From Colivicinus sp022776215 (GTDB lineage: Bacteria > Bacillota_I > Bacilli_A > Erysipelotrichales > Erysipelotrichaceae), in the NCBI GenBank assembly GCA_022776215.1, contig JALFIR010000028.1, positions 1 to 16,479 of the forward strand: a stretch of DNA of 16,479 bases, in the 5' to 3' direction. Position 1 is the stretch's first letter. Each line of letters starts with the position of its first letter. Under the pieces are notes generated by a model, which was not told where the DNA came from, made no database searches, and saw nothing but the letters and a program-made list of their open reading frames with translations. Made by a program: the position numbers and the translations under genes. Shown here one piece after another: positions 14,950 through 16,479 of this stretch.

Positions 14950-15858
14950 ATGTTTAGTGCAACTTTAAATCAAATGCTTTTTTTATTTTGTTGTATATTG
15001 GTTGGTTTTTTCTTAAAGAAAAAGAATCTTTTGGGCAACAATTGTGAGAGTGTTATTTCTAAATTAGAAAATTTAATTTTAATTCCTTGTCTATTGATGC
15101 AGTCATTTTATACAAACTGTACTCTTGATAGTTTGAAGAATAATGCAGAATTATTGTTCTATGGACTTGGTTTTGTCTTATTACAAGTATTATTGGCTTA
15201 TATTCTTGCGCCTATTTTTAAGCCTACTGCAGATGAAAAGGGTATTTTTGTGTATTCTTTGTCTGTTGTTAATTTCTCTTTCATGGGAAATTCATTGGTG
15301 GCTTCTTTGTTTGGTGCTGAGATGTTATATAAATATTTAATTTTCTCTATGCCTCTTAATGTTTTGGCTTTCTCTATTGGCTATATGTGGTTGTCTGGTG
15401 AAAGCTTTAGTTTTAAGAAGCTATTGAATCCAATTATGATTTCTATGACTATTGGTATTGTCATTGGTTTAACTGGAATCGAGCTTCCAATCTTTATTAA
15501 ACAAAGTATTTCAAGTTTAGCTAATTGTTTCTCACCTTTGGCGATGATTCTTACAGGTTTAGTAATTGGTGGTTATGATATTAAGAGTCTATTGAAGAAT
15601 AAGAGAGTTTATTTATTAACTTTAGTTAGATGTATCTTATTGCCTTTGGTGTTATTGAGCGTTGTTAAGTTTATTGGCTTAAGACAAGAAATTATTACAT
15701 TATTAGTATTTATTTGTGCAATGCCTCTTGGTTTGAATACAATTGTTGTACCTAGTGCTTTTGGCAAGGATACAACTCTCGGTGCTAGTATGGCTTTGAT
15801 TTCTAATATTTTAGGTTTAATTAGTGTTCCTTTGTTTTTATTCATGTTTGTGGTCTGA
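14950..15858 (+). CDS. AEC (auxin efflux carrier)-family permease
   Basis: A 302-residue inner-membrane transporter of the AEC family, whose bacterial members move small organic acids such as malate. About ten hydrophobic helices are visible, with the family's N-terminal opening (NQMLFLFCCILVGFFLKKKNLL) and the segment MPLGLNTIVVPSAFGKDTTLGASMALISNILGL near the C-terminus, where the family's proline-containing broken helix lies. I chose the ATG at 14950 because GGGAGGA (14938-14944) lies five bases upstream; an in-frame ATG at 14902 lies within the divergent gene and has no ribosome site. The substrate is not readable. The stop codon coincides with the right end of a TnpB-like element, so the last residues or the stop itself may be altered, though the length is normal. 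Confidence 0.9.
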   Translation: MFSATLNQMLFLFCCILVGFFLKKKNLLGNNCESVISKLENLILIPCLLMQSFYTNCTLDSLKNNAELLFYGLGFVLLQVLLAYILAPIFKPTADEKGIFVYSLSVVNFSFMGNSLVASLFGAEMLYKYLIFSMPLNVLAFSIGYMWLSGESFSFKKLLNPIMISMTIGIVIGLTGIELPIFIKQSISSLANCFSPLAMILTGLVIGGYDIKSLLKNKRVYLLTLVRCILLPLVLLSVVKFIGLRQEIITLLVFICAMPLGLNTIVVPSAFGKDTTLGASMALISNILGLISVPLFLFMFVV

Positions 15859-16073
15859 CTACTCCCAATGACTAAAGTCACGGGGCTCTAGCCTACATCG
15901 GTTTCTGTAATTCTACTAGGAATTATCACTAGCCGATTTCACCTAGATCGAATATCCTATCTTGCTAGAAGATGCACATCATTAACTAACGCCTGTATTT
16001 AATAAATACATTTGTCGTTATATGCTTTTGAATATTCTATTAAGCCGTTTAGTCAGACGGCTTTTTAACACTT
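15859..16073 (-). ncRNA. Structured right end of the TnpB-like remnant, candidate omega-RNA
   Basis: No gene fits in this stretch. Read on the minus strand it folds into several hairpins. Just after the coding fragment come AAGCCGT and ACGGCTT (16063-16057 with 16048-16042). Further on, ATCGG pairs with CCGAT across a nested TAATTC/GAATTA stem. Last is the terminal hairpin containing TGACT and AGTCA. The position and nested folding match guide-RNA scaffolds of TnpB elements. The parent gene is truncated, so any RNA would need a partner nuclease from elsewhere or be inactive. The first hairpin could also act as a plus-strand terminator for the AEC gene, since it is followed by TTTTT on that strand. 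Confidence 0.35.
16042..16066 (+). terminator. Possible plus-strand terminator beyond the AEC gene
   Basis: AAGCCGT (16042-16048) pairs with ACGGCTT (16057-16063), extendable by one wobble and one more pair to a four-base loop, and T residues follow on the plus strand. It is about 185 bases beyond the AEC stop codon, inside the mobile-element remnant, so any role for the AEC gene would be acquired. Confidence 0.4.
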
Positions 16074-16339
16074 TTAATGTATATACCAGCTAAGCTGCTT
16101 GTTATCTTTTAATCTTTGTATCTCATTGTCTTGAAGCTTCTTAAAGGTATTAAAATCATCATAACAGCTTACTTCATCTATTGTTTCTAAATCATCATTT
16201 GTATGAGCTATGATATAAGCACTCAATAAATCTCTTTGAACTATTATTCCCTCATTTAATTCAATTAATCTATCCTTTAATTGTTTCTTTTTATATGTTC
16301 TATCTATTGGATTATATTGACTGGCTTTTACTTTATAGG
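16074..16339 (-). pseudogene. Truncated TnpB-family protein lacking the zinc ribbon (C-terminal fragment)
   Basis: About 88 codons remain, ending in TAA. The fragment reads YKVKASQYN, then YKKKQLKDRL, then VQRDLLSAYII and a helical tail rich in charged residues. The order matches the C-terminus of a TnpB subgroup in which KxSQxCHxCG, YKKKPLSQR and QRDLYSAYL follow each other; the aspartate of QRDLLSA would be the third RuvC acid. The cysteines of the zinc ribbon are absent: the places where CxxC pairs are expected carry YNPID and LNEG. Everything upstream is lost where an IS terminus begins at 16340. A longer open frame starting at 16364 is a chimera whose first eight codons come from that IS end. 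The family call rests on remembered motif patterns and needs a profile search. Confidence 0.55.
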
Positions 16340-16479
16340 TGTAGATTTCGCCCCAACTGGCCATCCTTTTCGCTAACTGATGGCGATTAGTTTCGCTTCA
16401 ATTGGTTATTGATTTCGGTTAAAATTGGCTATGTTTTATTGATAATAATCAAAATCTCCTTTTATAGGCTGTATAGTTA
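16340..16479. mobile_element. Terminus of an IS21-family element (continues past the window)
   Basis: The DNA from TGTAGA at 16340 carries four copies of a TTTCG-n8/9/10-GGnnAT unit (starting at 16346, 16368, 16391 and 16413). Terminal 5'-TG and several roughly 20-bp repeats of the GGCCA...CGAAA kind are typical of IS21-family ends, where the IstA transposase binds. No istA or istB start is visible before the edge. On the minus strand a short open reading ending in TGA at about 16448 could be the tail of istB, but nine codons are too few to judge, so left or right end is undecided. The element interrupts the TnpB-like fragment. Confidence 0.55.
16346..16432. repeat. Four degenerate direct repeats with 22-23 bp period
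   Basis: TTTCG begins at 16346, 16368, 16391 and 16413, and each is followed by GGCCAT, GGCGAT, GGTTAT or GGCTAT. The spacing of about two helical turns would place all sites on one face of the DNA, as expected for transposase-binding repeats at an IS end. Confidence 0.7.

Larger units (their letters stand above)
15855..16339 (-). mobile_element. Remnant of a second TnpB-like element, minus strand, interrupted by an IS
   Basis: On the minus strand a C-terminal TnpB-like coding fragment is followed by about 215 bases of folded non-coding DNA ending in a hairpin (GTGACTTTAGTCA within 15869-15886) and then GGGAGTAGTCAG. This ending resembles that of the first element, where the terminal hairpin is followed by TAGTTGAC. 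The right boundary falls at about 15855-15858, on the AEC stop codon. The left part is missing, cut off at 16340 by another element. Confidence 0.6.

Noticed and set aside
15609..15881. Minus-strand frame overlapping the AEC gene end
   Set aside because: Antisense shadow of a membrane protein gene, running through the mobile-element boundary with no supporting signals.
16074..16364. A 96-residue intact small gene on the minus strand
   Set aside because: Its first eight codons fall in IS-terminal repeats and the rest is a C-terminal TnpB-like fragment, so it is a chance fusion rather than a native gene.
16346..16432. Short CRISPR-like array
   Set aside because: Units are 22-23 bp with no true spacers and with degenerate sequence throughout; this fits transposase-binding repeats, and no cas gene is near.

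Overview
The window is AT-rich, gene-dense DNA with strong Shine-Dalgarno sites before most genes. Its gene families point to a low-GC Bacillota: a PhoP/PhoR-type Pho system, a YoaP-like acetyltransferase, TetR-controlled MMPL export and IS605/TnpB elements. A gut Erysipelotrichales-type organism is plausible, but that is only an impression from protein style. No rRNA, tRNA or CRISPR array was seen.

Layout. 1-368 is the end of a TnpB element: the last 67 codons of tnpB and a structured right end that probably forms its omega-RNA. It abuts a phosphate block, all on +: pstB, phoU, a PhoP/PhoB-type response regulator, a PhoR-type sensor kinase that overlaps the regulator, and a Na+/phosphate cotransporter with a C-terminal PhoU domain. 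Two similarly phased sets of TTTACA-like repeats, candidate Pho boxes, precede the regulator and the cotransporter. Next come a TetR-family gene, a YoaP-like GNAT gene, and a convergent TetR repressor that shares a terminator with it. That repressor is divergent from an MMPL exporter, which is followed at once by a large secreted protein with XXXLXXG heptad repeats. Two copies of a 19-bp palindromic operator flank the exporter promoter. On the minus strand a methyltransferase-fold gene overlaps a cation/proton antiporter gene. An AEC-family permease gene reads the other way from the methyltransferase gene.

The right edge is a nest of mobile elements. The right end of a second TnpB-like element (minus strand) lies at the AEC stop codon. 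Its gene is cut to a C-terminal fragment by what looks like the terminus of an IS21-family element, with four repeats spaced 22-23 bp.

Working together: PhoR/PhoP probably sense phosphate limitation and switch on their own gene and the cotransporter. PstB and PhoU provide the high-affinity uptake ATPase and the signalling brake. The second TetR protein probably represses the MMPL/secreted-protein pair until a ligand is present.

The observations most worth checking are these: three genes with a -10-like hexamer exactly 6 nt before the ATG and no Shine-Dalgarno site (possible leaderless mRNAs); the matched Pho-box phasing; the secreted protein, in which a roughly threefold internal repeat lies between two heptad-repeat blocks; the palindromic stop codon shared by two genes inside a terminator loop; and the zinc-ribbon-less TnpB remnant with its structured flank.
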